DNA from: Euborellia annulipes
Taxonomy: Eukaryota; Arthropoda; Insecta; Dermaptera; Anisolabididae
Assembly (NCBI GenBank): GCA_023213315.1
Contig: JAKCPI010009344.1
Coordinates: 1-64,000, forward strand
Direction: 5' to 3'
Length of the DNA: 64,000 nucleotides
The notes beneath the pieces were generated by a model. It was given only the letters and a program-made list of their open reading frames with translations, was not told the origin of the DNA and made no database searches. Each line of letters starts with the position of its first letter. Position 1 is the stretch's first letter. A program made the position numbers and the translations under genes. Below, in pieces: positions 33,851-43,922 of this stretch.

Positions 33851-34967
33851 GTCAAAGACAAATAATTTAAATAAAAGAAATAAGTAAATTATGCAGCTTT
33901 ATTTTATATTTGGTCACCAAGCAAGCAAAAGTTGTTAAGAGAAATAGAATCTCTCGTCAGTATACCACTACGATCAAAATTCTTCGACATGAAAAATCTT
34001 TAATAAAAATGGAATCAAAATGAATGACAAATCCGCTTAAAAAACGGACGAGTCAAAGTAATCCAAGGTTCAGTAAATCAGATATAAAAAAATAGCGATA
34101 ATATCGATATCATTAAAAAAAAAAACTTTTTCTTTTTTTTCTAGATAATAATAAATTAAATACTAAAATAAATAAAATTTTATCAAATGGGTTAATAACA
34201 ATGGATAAAAAAAATGTAAGTTTATATAATCTGCTTTCACTTTTATAAATAGACCTAAACATCCAGATAAAAGGACGTTGATCGCCAACGAGTTATCGTC
34301 AATAATTATTAAATTAAGATATATAAATGCCTGGCAACGGAGAAGAGCAACAGGGACGATTAAGTGATGCCAACCAAGTGCGGCGAAAGCTCGGGATTGG
34401 TGACCCCGAGCAATAAGCGTGTGGAAAGCCATCGGTACTTGTATATATATAATTTTATTTACCCCTAAATGGCCTCTGTAGCTGGGTTGAAAAAAAAGAT
34501 ATATAAATTTCTTTGGATTGAATTATAGACCTAAGTCAATAATAACAAATTTCTCTTTAAATCAGACAGTTCTTGATATTTAGTAAATTAAAAAAAAAAA
34601 AAATTCAATATCATTAATAAAATTCCATTCAAAAGATTGACATGCCTCATTTGTGAAATTCATTTTTCTTTTTGGAATCGTCAATCAGAATATTTTCTGA
34701 TATATAACAGACATGATTTTATATAGCTGTTATATTTCCAATTCATATCCGAATATGGTAATAAAGTTTAAAAGCAATCTATGTGAGTGAGTGATTATAA
34801 GTTTTTTTTTTTTTTTCTAACAGGGTATTTTTTTAGGCTCCGCTCATATTTTGCAATCTAAATAAATTTTACGCTCAAAACGAGAACAGAAGCATTGTTC
34901 AAATTGTGAAAAGAGCTTCTGTGAGAAGACAATATTCAAAATTATGAGTTTGTGTTTAATTGAGCAT
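33851..34967. other. AT-rich stretch without genes
   Basis: The reading frame at 34163-34432 (-) has no recognisable domain. Confidence 0.45.
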
Positions 34968-35236
34968 ATCGCACCCCATCGACTCGATCCTTTCCGTTGG
35001 CAGCGAAATTCCTGGTTCGATTTCAGGGGACGCGATATGACCTATCAAACACAGGCAACGAGCAAAGTCGGGCAACTTTAAGACCCCAAAAGAAAATATA
35101 AAAAATTGGGCGGGGTCTGAGATTTGAGGAAAAAAAAACCGTATTGGAGCCGAAGAATTTTGCATTATTTGGCAATTTTTAAATAAATATGAGAGTAGTA
35201 TAAATGAACCGAATTACCGAAAAAGATTACAAATTA
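34968..35236 (+). mobile_element. tRNA-like SINE relic with SINE-B-like tail
   Basis: CCGTTGGCAGCGAAATTCCT, then a B box GGTTCGATTTC, and at 35190-35225 a SINE-B-like tail (AAATGAACCGAATTACCGAA, AAAGATTACAAAT). It ends right at the Tigger-like element. Confidence 0.4.
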
Positions 35237-35561
35237 CAGTAGAAGCTTGCTAATCCGACCTAAACAGGACCGGCCCTATGCCGGATTACCCGAAACATAT
35301 AAAATTTATACATAATACTATAAGCCTATAATGGCCCTCGGGGTGGGGGGGGGGGGGTGGGGGTGAACTTTTTATCTCCAACGCCGGGGGTTCGGGCCCC
35401 CGGGTGTCTGATGTTTTTTTTTTTCCTTTTTTATTCAAAAAAATATAAATAAAAATAATCTCCAACAAAAAAAATATATATTTATTATATAAATATGATT
35501 ATTTTTTAATTTTTAGAAGGCGAGGGGGGGAGGAGGGGGGGGGGGGGGGGGGGGGGAGGGG

Positions 35562-35594
<33 letters not shown>

Positions 35595-35737
35595 CTATAA
35601 TGCATACATATTTATCTCTTGAAAAAAATCTGTACACTTTGTTTTCTTAAATTACGTTTTTTTTTTTGTTCTATATCCCTTTTCAATAAGCCGGATTAGC
35701 CGGTGAGCCGGAAGTCCAGATTAGCAAGACTCTACTG
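35237..35737. mobile_element. Tigger/pogo-like MITE with a nested SINE-A
   Basis: Flanked by TA on both sides (35235-35236, 35738-35739). Inverted ends CAGTAGAAGCTTGCTAATCC and (reverse) CAGTAGAGTCTTGCTAATCT are followed by related CCGG-rich words. CAGT-starting ends and TA duplication are typical of the pogo/Tigger branch of Tc1/mariner. Without the nested SINE (35334-35592) it is about 230 bp and non-coding. Confidence 0.8.
35334..35592 (+). mobile_element. SINE-A copy 7, body scrambled into homopolymers
   Basis: Perfect duplication GCCTATAATG (35324-35333 and 35593-35602) marks an exact insertion. It starts GCCCTCGGGG and keeps GGGTTCGGGCCCCCGGGTGT-like B-box sequence. The A-box part is a run of G's, the hairpin body is replaced by A/T, and the (GT)n part reads as G-only and A-only runs (35521-35591). 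A copy with an intact duplication should not be this decayed, so an assembly or base-calling fault is likely. Confidence 0.7.
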
Positions 35738-35739
35738 TA

Positions 35740-36761
35740 GTTCAATAAATCTGAGTTTATTTTAATATTTTGAAATAGAAATTTATAAAATGCCTGCACA
35801 TAACAAATTAAGATAAATATATTTGATAAAAAGAAAAAAAAAAAAAAAAAAAATGGAAAAAATTTTTAGAAAATAATTGGAAGAACAATTGCTTTTGCAA
35901 TCCTTTTCAAATAATACAAGGAAAATCCATTCATCTTTCTCTCCTGCTTTTCCTTTACCACGAATAAAGAATAAGAGATGCGTCGGTCCAAATGAGTCAA
36001 TTTATTTATTTATTTTTTAAAATTTCCTAAGCACAAGTCAAATGGTTTAACGAATGAATATTAATTATATATTCGAGAATGAATGACGGAGAACAAAACC
36101 CTAATTAGAATACTCTTTTTTAGGGATTAGTTAAGTTATTGATTTTTTTTATTATTATTTGAAGGAATTCAAAATTATCATTTAGATTAGTCTATTCGAG
36201 ATCTTGTAATCGGGTGTTAAAAGCAATTACCGAACTGGAATTTTCAAAAATTAATTCCTTTCCATCCTAGATGGAATTTCTGGTTTAATTAATTTTTCTA
36301 TTAAAGTGCTTTATGATATTTTATTTGAAAATCATTATCGAAGACAGATGAACAAGCGCGATTATAGAAGTATTGAGATGTTTAAATCAATCAAATAAAG
36401 ACTTATTATTAATATACCCGATGTATAATGAATGAAAATTCATGTTTTGTGACACATTCTGAATTTCATCAATATTTATTTCATTAAATAAGTTCTTTGG
36501 TCCAGTTCAAAAATTAAGATGAATGTTTTTATTATATAAAAAAAAAGGTGTCAAGGAAAATAAAGAAATGTGATGCCAAAAGAATTAGAAAGAAACTCTC
36601 AAGTGTTGAAATGTTTTGTCTTTAGTGAGATAACGGCATTATTAGTCAACTTGTTAGTATCTGAGTATTTAAAAAAAAAAAATAATCCGAAGAGAAGTTA
36701 CTGTTGATGTTATAAATTAGGAAAGACCAAGTACAGAAGCAGCAAAAAAAATCATACAATT
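35740..36761. other. AT-rich stretch without genes
   Basis: A run at 35836-35852. Nothing else. Confidence 0.5.
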
Positions 36762-36842
36762 AAAAAAATCTCGACATCGAATTTTAGACATGATCGTAAT
36801 TCTTTCTCTCTATATATATTGCATATATAGGGTAAGAGAAAG
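36762..36842 (-). repeat. CRU left end, solo
   Basis: ATCTCGACATCGAATTTTAG, ATTCTTTCTCTC, AT-rich spacer, GGGTAAGAGAAAGTA. Confidence 0.65.
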
Positions 36843-36939
36843 TAAGAATAATCTAAAGAAGATGCTGTGATAAATGACGAATCTAAACGAAGGATTTATA
36901 GAGTATTTTTCTCAATTAATGTAAACAACCCAAAGTAAC

Positions 36940-37000
36940 ATTTCAGTCGTCAAAGAATTTACAAGCATTGAAGAATACCGAAACGTCGCTTAAATGAAAT
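36940..37000 (+). repeat. PAL-type fragment with CGAAACGTC
   Basis: TTGAAGAATACCGAAACGTC, with CATTTCAGTCGTC upstream, resembles the PAL core region, but no stem II or paired arms remain. Confidence 0.3.
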
Positions 37001-37104
37001 AATAGTCTTTTTTTAATTAATAAATGACATTTATTAATTAAACCATTCTTCTTATGAATTATTTTTACTAATTAAAAACAAATTTTTTATTCGGTAATTT
37101 TTAC

Positions 37105-37150
37105 TTTCTCTTACACTAAAGGTAAAATATATATAGAGAGAAAGTATTGT
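37105..37150 (+). repeat. CRU left end, solo
   Basis: TTTTTACTTTCTCTTACACT, AT-rich spacer, AGAGAGAAAGTATTG. Confidence 0.6.
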
Positions 37151-37640
37151 TTAATTTAGAATGGGGGTCCGTCTAGAATTTTATTAGTCAAAATTGGTTT
37201 AATATTTTCAGAGATAGGGTGATTATTATTATTAAATGATATAGCCATATAACAATCCCCAACGTAGAATATTTATAATGATTTCCATTATGACAGTGAG
37301 AGAGAATCATGTCAGAATTGAAACAGCATTATAAATATTTTATTAACATAAACATTATTTGTTTCTATCACCTAATGATTGACAAATATAAACCAGTATA
37401 AAAATAAAATTAACCTGTTTGTAAGATAATTTCAATAATAATATAATCAACTGACCGTTTTTTCCACTGGCCGACTTCAGCATATCGTCGAATACATTTG
37501 TTCTTATTCAAGCCGATGATTGTAGTTGTAGCATGAGCAGTTCGATTGGCGTTTCGTACCATCAGGTGATTATTATTTAAGAGATTCGAGGTGATATTCG
37601 GTGGCAACATGTCATAAGATTATTTTTTCATTCATTCATA
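37151..37640. other. Stretch with one unassigned open frame
   Basis: A minus-strand frame at 37410-37610 (66 codons, moderately basic) has no recognisable domain. A GTTAAT follows ACAAACAG on that strand, which could be a donor. I do not call a gene. Confidence 0.3.
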
Positions 37641-37654
37641 GTATATAACACATG

Positions 37655-37850
37655 GCAGTATGCGCCGTCAAACGCTTCGCCGGCCGGCTGCCTCACAACT
37701 GAATGACTCACCGGCGAGAGAAGACCAGCGCTCTTTTCCCCTCCATCGCTCTCTCCCCTCTCCCTCCCCCACCCACCTCCTCTATGCATGCGCACTCGCG
37801 ATTCTTCGCCCCCCCACCCTCCTCGCTAAAAGCTAGAAGGGAAAGATCGA
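37655..37850. promoter_or_regulatory. CpG- and GC-rich island, possible promoter
   Basis: Unlike its AT-rich surroundings, this stretch is GC-rich with many CpGs (CGCTTCGCCGGCCGGC, CACCGGCGAGAG, GCATGCGCACTCGCG). The last word resembles an NRF-1-type site. A pyrimidine-rich run of CCCTCTCCCTCCCCC type follows. A donor-like GATGTAAGTAT lies shortly downstream (37919-37929). This could be the 5' end of a host transcript on the + strand, but it could equally be an unrecognised repeat. Confidence 0.3.
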
Positions 37851-38340
37851 TACCAAAATAAATAAATAAATAAATGCCGGCCAATTAGATGGCCTAAGCC
37901 AATTAAGATGATCACCGGAGATGTAAGTATATCTCCCTATTAATTATTTAATATCTGAATGTAATAATTTTTGTCCAAATTTGAAAGAATGATTACCAAC
38001 AAGTAGAGATACACTAATAAATAATTAATTTCTAAATTTTTATTAATTTATAGATAAGACTTGAACTGTCTCAAATTTGAAGATATAATTTCTTGAGGGG
38101 GGGGGGGGGGCAGATTTTTTAAACAGTTTTAGCAAAGTATTTTTACAAAATTTTTCATCAAATCATGATTTTTTTGATCAATTGTGACCTCGTGTCTATT
38201 TTTCTAAATTAATTGTAAGTCAATATTATTAGTATTTATCATCGATATAACTTTTTACCGGGAAAATGTTACTAAGTTAATGAAATTTTTAAAGGTTATT
38301 TGGGAGTACTCTAGGAGGTCTATCTTAAGTTTTCGACCTG
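37851..38340. other. AT-rich stretch with a G tract
   Basis: A G13 tract lies at 38097-38110. No coding signal. Confidence 0.5.
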
Positions 38341-38870
38341 CTAACTTGGGGGGGGGGTGGGGGAGGGGGGGGAGAATTCTCAAGAATTTTGAACTTTTTT
38401 TAGTTTTTCGCTTATATTTCGTAAATTAAGCATTTTTGTTTAATATAGTCCTATGCAAAGTTGTAGAGCATTAAGCATATTGTTAAAATTTGGTACATAA
38501 AAAGGAATTTGCAGACCACATCCAGATTTGGCCGAGATACGGCCGGTCAAAGTTAGACAAAATTTTCCTAAAATTCAAAAGTCAATTATTTTTTAGATTG
38601 TCTATAGGCTGTATATCTCAGTTTGTGATTGAAGTCTTCGAAGACCATTTTACTCTTGACTCTAGAAAGATGGAAATGGATGGACAAAATATGCTTGGTT
38701 TCATACTTAGAAATTAAAGCGAAAAACTGAAACTAAAACGACCAAAATTCCTGAATCAAATTTCCCCCCCCAATTTATAACACGGTCCTGAGGCCGAAAG
38801 AATAGGAAATTCATCCCAGAGTATCCCCTAAAACCACTTCAATTTCCCCCCCCAACCCCCCCCCCCCATA
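38341..38870 (+). repeat. CRU-related divergent repeat bounded by G and C tracts
   Basis: CAATTATTTTTTAGATTGTC, GTGATTGAAGTCTTCGAAGA and CCATTTTACTCTTGACTC match CRU interior words in order (38575-38670), but the sequences on both sides differ. A G-tract block (38348-38372) stands at one side. Two C tracts (38764-38771, 38848-38870) stand at the other. This is probably a deep relative of CRU. Confidence 0.45.
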
Positions 38871-39387
38871 TTTTTCATTATATTGACTGGACTATATATT
38901 TTAGAAAATTTTTCATCGATGGTATTATTATTGTAAAAAAAGATAATAAATTTTTAAATACACATTTAAGAGAAAGATAAGATGAAATGGATGTAAGAGA
39001 GAGAGAATCTTTAAAGATGGTTTTGGTTTAATAAAAAAAAAAAAAAAAAAAAAAAGGCCTGTAAATGTAGGCGAGGCTCAAATCGTTTTAAATATGGGAA
39101 TATATGGGCAGAGGATATTGCGTATAAATCCACGTTTTATCTTTCAGAAAAAAAGCATGGAATTTCCAATCTAATTCTTTTTATCATTTATTTTCTTTTC
39201 TTATTAAGATTATCTTTATGTTTGTATTAATAGGAAGGGGCTATCATCAAACTATTGAATAGAATCATTCCTTAAAAATTTCAAAAACAAAATACGAGAA
39301 AATTAATTAAAAATGGAGGTCTTTGAAATGAAGAGAAGGATGAAATATAAGCATTTTTTATTTGGTTTTTAATTATATATGAAATTC
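38871..39387. other. AT-rich stretch without genes
   Basis: A run at 39032-39054 and (GA)n near 38996-39006 only. Confidence 0.5.
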
Positions 39388-39424
39388 ATAGAGAAAGTAT
39401 TGCGATCATGTCAAAAATTCGATG
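39388..39424 (+). repeat. CRU left-end fragment
   Basis: AGAGAAAGTATTGCGATCAT followed by GTCAAAAATTCGATGTC. Confidence 0.55.
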
Positions 39425-39611
39425 TCTCAATCTCTAATGTCTTTCAAAAATCTTATCTTTACTCTAAAACTGTTAATTAAAAATAACGCTCTAACCAAGC
39501 GATCTCGGGCACTTATAAGGTCACAGCTTCCTTTCGGCATTAAAAGAAGAAGAACGACTACGCCCATAGCTATTTTCCTTATACTTTTAACAATAAATGG
39601 ATTATGTTCGA

Positions 39612-39632
39612 AGGAACCAAGCGCCATTAACT
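39612..39632 (-). repeat. Inverted partial copy of the 55-bp repeat
   Basis: GAAGGAACCAAGCGCCATTA is the reverse of the 3' part of the repeats at 39766 and 39957. Confidence 0.5.
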
Positions 39633-39765
39633 GAATAGCGGGGATTTCATTTGTACAATTATAAACAAAACCAATGGCAATGACTTTTTTTTTTGTTTTA
39701 TACTTAAAAATGTGCACATAGTAATAATGTTGTGATTTAAATAAAAAAGTAGATCTTCTTTTTCT

Positions 39766-39820
39766 CTACAAGATGGCGGTCTTATCTCAATTTCGATCAT
39801 AATGGCGCTTGGTTCCTTAA
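39766..39820 (+). repeat. 55-bp direct repeat, copy 1
   Basis: CTACAAGATGGCGGTCTTAT through GGCGCTTGGTTCCTTAA is identical base for base to 39957-40011. It contains AAGATGGCGG, a YY1-like word. Confidence 0.85.
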
Positions 39821-39844
39821 AGTAAAACATCGTCCAAATAGACT

Positions 39845-39940
39845 TGAATATGAGAGGAGGCTCGTGGCTAATCGAATAAGCTGCGGATTACGAATCTAGA
39901 GTAGCTATACAACTCTTGTTCAAATCCTACTTGCCGTGAA
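39845..39940 (+). repeat. tRNA-like unit between the direct repeats
   Basis: GGCTCGTGGCTAATCGAATA as an A-box-like word and CTTGTTCAAATCCTACTTGC as a B-box-like word are spaced as in a tRNA with a long variable arm. I see no clean cloverleaf, so this is a relic or a SINE head. Confidence 0.35.
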
Positions 39941-39956
39941 AATTTTCAAACATTGC

Positions 39957-40011
39957 CTACAAGATGGCGGTCTTATCTCAATTTCGATCATAATGGCGCT
40001 TGGTTCCTTAA
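39957..40011 (+). repeat. 55-bp direct repeat, copy 2
   Basis: Identical to 39766-39820, 191 bp downstream. Perfect identity implies a recent duplication. Confidence 0.85.
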
Positions 40012-40031
40012 TGCATAACATCTCCTCCGTC

Positions 40032-40290
40032 CAAGGGCGGTCCCAGAGGGGGGTCAAGGGGGTCGTGACCCCCCCCAAAAAAAAATCTTTTTTTTTAACA
40101 CACACTTTTTTCCCACTCACTCTCCCATTCACACAATCTTTTCGACAACTTAGGCCATTTAAGACTTAAACGATACTTATATTTGATTAATATATATTTA
40201 TTGGGGTCCAGGCCCATTTATTTATACTATAAAAAAAAAAAAAAAAAAAAAAGTGACCCCCCTCCAAATGTAAGGCTAGGACCGCGCTTG
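40032..40290. mobile_element. hAT-like MITE with a SINE-A tail inside
   Basis: A perfect 8-bp duplication CCTCCGTC (40024-40031 and 40291-40298) flanks inverted ends CAAGGGCGGTCCCAG and (reverse) CAAGCGCGGTCCTAG, followed by GGGGGGTCA on both sides. Inside, 40086-40213 is the reverse tail of SINE-A (GTCTTTTCG-like, AACTTAGGCCATTTAAGA, TTGGGGTCCAGGCC) next to an A run (40231-40250). The SINE head is absent. The element is non-coding. Confidence 0.8.
40086..40213 (-). mobile_element. SINE-A copy 8, tail only
   Basis: Reverse 3' part: CTCCCATTCACACAATCTTT, CGACAACTTAGGCCATTTAA and GGGGTCCAGGCC. It lies wholly within the hAT-like MITE and has no head or body hairpin. Confidence 0.7.
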
Positions 40291-40348
40291 CCTCCGTCTC
40301 TCTGTAATTGGAGTTAATCTCTGTTGAGAGATTGGGAATATATATATA

Positions 40349-40613
40349 CTAGACGAAAGCCCCTCGGCGGGGCTTCCGTCTAGCGAGGGGGCTGCGCCCC
40401 CTGGACCCCTTGCTCGCCTTCCCTTTTCATTTTTATATATAGATATTATTTTAACGGTTAATTATTCATGAACTTAAGATTTTTTTTGAATCATATCCTT
40501 TCCGGGACTCTCACAAACATACACAAAAAATTTCATCAAAATCAGTTCAGTCGTTTTGGATGAGTTCAGTCACATATACACGTACAGAAGAATTATATAT
40601 ATATAAAGATATA

Positions 40614-40616
<3 letters not shown>
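40349..40616 (-). mobile_element. Non-autonomous Helitron, complete
   Basis: On the minus strand it starts TCTTATATCTTTATATATAT after an A and ends in CTAG before a T, the Helitron insertion rule. Just before CTAG is a GC-rich hairpin (GAAGCCCC...GGGGCTTTC). Inside are ATCCAAAACGACTGAACTGA, TTTTGATGAAATTTTTTGTG, GAGAGTCCCGGAAAGGATAT and AGGGGGCGCAGCCCC, typical of animal Helitron families. There is no Rep/helicase, so it depends on an autonomous partner. Confidence 0.85.

Positions 40617-40655
<39 letters not shown>
40617..40655. repeat. (TA)n microsatellite
   Basis: About 19 TA units directly beside the Helitron 5' end. Confidence 0.9.
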
Positions 40656-40657
<2 letters not shown>

Positions 40658-40670
40658 TGATTAAAGTTTT

Positions 40671-40920
40671 TTTTTTTTTTTTTTTTTTTTTAAACATTTA
40701 CACACACATTCACACAGTCTTTTCGGCAACTCAGGCCATTTAAGACTTTGACGATAACCGTTATTTATGAATTTATCTATATTAGGGTCCAGGCATTCTT
40801 ATTTAAGCCATTTGGTATCCAAATGGCTTAAAATAAAATCATCGGACTGCCTGGGGTCCGAACCCGCGACGTTTGGTATACGAGGTTAGCACGCTAACCT
40901 CTACGCCAAGCCCCGAGGGC
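40671..40920 (-). mobile_element. SINE-A copy 9 (full length, perfect target duplication)
   Basis: Minus-strand element bounded by GATTAAAGTTTT (40659-40670 and 40921-40932), a perfect 12-bp duplication. Head GCCCTCGGGGCTTGGCGTAG, A box TTGGCGTAGAGGTTAGCG and B box GGTTCGGACCC. The body hairpin follows, then ATAACGGTTATCGTC, GGCCTGAGTTGCCGAAAAGA, a (GT)n part and an A tail. It is the best-preserved copy and the natural reference for the family. Confidence 0.95.
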
Positions 40921-40932
40921 GATTAAAGTTTT

Positions 40933-41631
40933 CATAAATAAGATTAGTTCAAAAAATAATTTTGTTTTTCGTTATTTTTCCTATAAAATAACTTGTTCTT
41001 TGATAGTCTAAGTATACGTATACGAACACGAGAACTTGATTCTTGTAAAATCATTGACCGGTAACACCGATGAGTCACTTTCCTCTCTCATCATCATTTC
41101 CTTCTAGGAGAATCAACTTTTTAAGCTTTAACAGACTCACTGGTCCATAGAGGACAGAGATAAAATAAAATAGAGAGAGAGAACTCACCCCGAGGAAGTA
41201 CTGCAAATCAAATCATAAAAGGGCCAGCAGCACAACACAACGCAAAATCCAACCATGTCACTAAATAAATACCCAGTAACATTCAGGGGATGGAATTTCG
41301 TATTCAAATTCGATAATGATTTATGCACAGATAGTATAATCGTATTAAAAACTCGTATATATTTATCAAATCGAATTGACTTGGTTTCAAAAAAAAAAAA
41401 AATAAATAAATAAATAAATATAATAGGCGATATTTCATTTTATCTCTTTCTATTGGGTTCAAATTCAATTATCTTTTGATGACGTTAACCCAGAAAAGGG
41501 AAACTCGATACTTGCAAGTGTCGGACATGATCATTTCAAGCTCTTCATCGATGTTATTAATCCCCTAACATATACTATTATTAATAATTGTTTCAATTGT
41601 ATAGGGTATTTCAAATTTTTAGTTCAGGTTT
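40933..41631. other. AT-rich stretch without genes
   Basis: (GA)n near 41173-41182 and AAAT repeats at 41399-41418. Confidence 0.5.
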
Positions 41632-41866
41632 TTGACTTGCTCAGGACACATGTGGGTACGAGGATGGCGACCACGAACTACCCGAGCTGGGACTGGAAAT
41701 CCTTCTGTTCTTTACATGTCTGTCCCTTTCTTCTATATTTTCAACAGGTGTCAGACCGTGCGACGGGCCGGCCTGTCCTTTTTCTTCCGATTGCAAAAAA
41801 AAAAAAAAAAAAAAACATTCTACCGACCCCGCACTGCGGGAAAGAAGAAGTTCAGGATTTTGACAG
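41632..41866 (+). mobile_element. REP-F copy 1
   Basis: GTACGAGGATGGCGACCACG, ACTACCCGAGCTGGGACTGG, TTTACATGTCTGTCCCTTTC, TATATTTTCAACAGGTGTCA, GACGGGCCGGCCTGTC and, after an A run (41796-41816), CCGACCCCGCACTGCGGGAA then AGAAGAAG. The CCGACCCC...AAGAAG end is the kind of 3' terminus seen in arthropod SINEs and LINEs. The class is uncertain. The short ORFs through it are not conserved. Confidence 0.65.
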
Positions 41867-41904
41867 GTTAAAATTTCCCCTTAAGAAGCTCGAGTGTTGA
41901 TATG

Positions 41905-41966
41905 ATATATTCAACAGTATTTGGGTTCGAATCCCGGTTGATCCGCTTCTAATCACATTCCCAAGT
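41905..41966 (+). repeat. tRNA-like 3' half
   Basis: A perfect consensus B box (GGGTTCGAATCCCGG) with TTGATCCG after it, directly downstream of REP-F. No convincing A box or cloverleaf. Confidence 0.3.
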
Positions 41967-43319
41967 CTAAGGGAGATTTCCCGAGGGATAGGAATCCCTT
42001 TCCCCTTCTCCTCTTTCAAGCTGGCGTCAAATCCTTCCTTCCTTCTGACCAGGTAATTCTCTCTCACTCACTCTGTCTCTCTTGCTGATTAATTCCTGAG
42101 GTTTGCACAGTCAACGCAACGATTAATAACTCTTGCTCGTTAGCTCGTTATCTGATCAGGGGAGGAACGGGATCATTAATAAATAGCTATGAAGGAAATT
42201 CCTCATAGACCATGAGAGGTAGTATATAATAAATGGCACAATCAGAGAGACCACAAAAGTCTAACAATCCTGACGTTATGTCTTTGTAAAAGGGTGAAAC
42301 CTGAACCCCTTCGTTGTTTTAACTGAAATTTCATCATTTTGAAATACATATACCAATTGATGAGAAACACTCTACTAAAAAAAATTATTTAAATCCCGAA
42401 TTTTATTAAAAAAAAGTCTTTGACATTTGTTTAATTAAATTTTCAAATAAACCAAGTTAATTTAATTTATTGTCTTTTTGTGCTTTAAGCGGGATTATAA
42501 ACGATAAAAATATAAAAGCCTATCATCTTTAACAAAAACAAAAGCAAATTGTTCGGAATTAAAAAAAGATGATCAAAAGAGTACAAATAGCTGTTGATTT
42601 TACTTAAGAGGTTATTTGCGTGTTGTTGAAAAGGGATGGAAGGACGAGGATAATATCCTCTTCTGAGGTTTTTTTTTTGTTGTTGTGTTGTGCCTTTCAT
42701 TTGCAACAGTCTTTGTGTTTCCATTCCTCTCAATCTGCTTTTGTCCTGGATTACGCGAATTGCGAACAAATTCATTTCCGCCTCCGCGCACATGTGATCG
42801 AAATAAAAAAAAAAGATAGAGTAGTAAATGGAATCAGGAACATAAATAAGATCATTTCAAGCCCTCAATTGGGTAGAGTCTGTTCTTTTTTTTAGGAATC
42901 AATATTGGGACTTTAGAGTTGGTCTTTAATAAGATGTCATCATGAAAGGGAGGAGAGAAAAGTAATTTAGCATTATTTAAGTTAATTTTCTATAAATTCC
43001 TTATTTTTAAGATAGTCATTTAATAAATAAGACAATTATTCTTGATAAAGTTCAGCTTAGAAAAAGGTTTCTGTAAATTAAGCGAGGTGCAAACCCGTTA
43101 CAATGGCCAAAAGTAGAAATGTCAAACCGACACTAATTCATAACACCTGAGATCCCGTTGCATCAAAGTTTTAAATTACTAATTTTATTTTTATTATGAG
43201 TATAAAAAAAGAGAAGACAAATGCTCAGATATAGACTCTCAATCGTAGGCTGTATATGAAACATTGAATTAAATAAGAAAAAATAACAAAAATGGAGATT
43301 ATTTCGGTCAACTTTGATT
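41967..43319. other. Stretch without supported genes
   Basis: CT-rich at 42000-42085. Opposed short ORFs at 42485-42895 lack any domain. Confidence 0.5.
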
Positions 43320-43525
43320 TATTTTTATGGGAGTTTTTAATTATATATTGCCCATTAATTATTTATTAAAAAATATAAATACTGTATAACGTTTCGACTG
43401 CTTATTCTGAAGTTTTTTTCTACTGCAGAATCAGCAGTCGAAACGTTGTACATTATTTATATTTTTAATAAATAATTAATACAAATGTGGCCTATAATAC
43501 CAAACTCCCATAATAATAATAATAA
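43320..43525. mobile_element. PAL element 5, inverted repeat with CGAAACGTTG
   Basis: Arms ATTTTTATGGGAGTTT / AAACTCCCATAATAAT, TTAATTATTTATTAAAAA / TTTTTAATAAATAATTAA and ACGTTTCGACTGCT / AGCAGTCGAAACGT surround a short centre TTCTGAAGTTTTTTTCTACT. It lacks a CTGANGA core. Confidence 0.75.
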
Positions 43526-43694
43526 TACAAACCACAAAAGCTTTAATTTGTTTAATAAAAATAAAAGCAATTTTTAAAAATTTTTAAAATCATGTTTCAA
43601 TTTTTTAATTTAATTCTAATTGCTTATTAATTTCTTATGAAACTTGAATAACATAAATTTTAACTTTTTTCTGATTACAACAAATTTGAAGATG

Positions 43695-43922
43695 ATTAGA
43701 TTAGATAAATTTAAAATAATTTAAATTAATAATAATTATAAGTAAACACTAAGTTTAGTTAAAATAGAAGTTTTATTTGGTTTATGTACATTTCGATGTT
43801 TTAAAATCGAAATCGATGTTAATTTCGATATGTACATAAACCAAATAAAACTCCTTATTTTGAACTAAACCTAGGGTTTACTTTTAATTATTATTAAATT
43901 ATTTTAATTTTAAAAATATTTT
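43695..43922. mobile_element. PAL element 6, AT-rich inverted repeat
   Basis: Arms share AATAATAATTATAAGTAAAC / GTTTACTTTTAATTATTATT, TAAGTTTAGTT / AACTAAACCTA, and a long central pair TTTTATTTGGTTTATGTACA / TGTACATAAACCAAATAAAA. The loop holds repeated ATCGAAAT words. No GAAACGT word, so it is a different palindromic family. Confidence 0.7.

Noticed and set aside
35521..35545. G-quadruplex-forming regulatory tract
   Set aside because: The G run replaces the (GT)n part of a SINE and is probably a sequencing or assembly fault.
39427..39717. 96-codon minus-strand ORF sharing ALGS residues with frames at 39.8-40.0 kb
   Set aside because: The similarity is explained by the 55-bp repeat and its inverted partial copy at the DNA level.
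40617..40655. Satellite or centromeric repeat
   Set aside because: It is a simple (TA)n microsatellite of under 40 bp.
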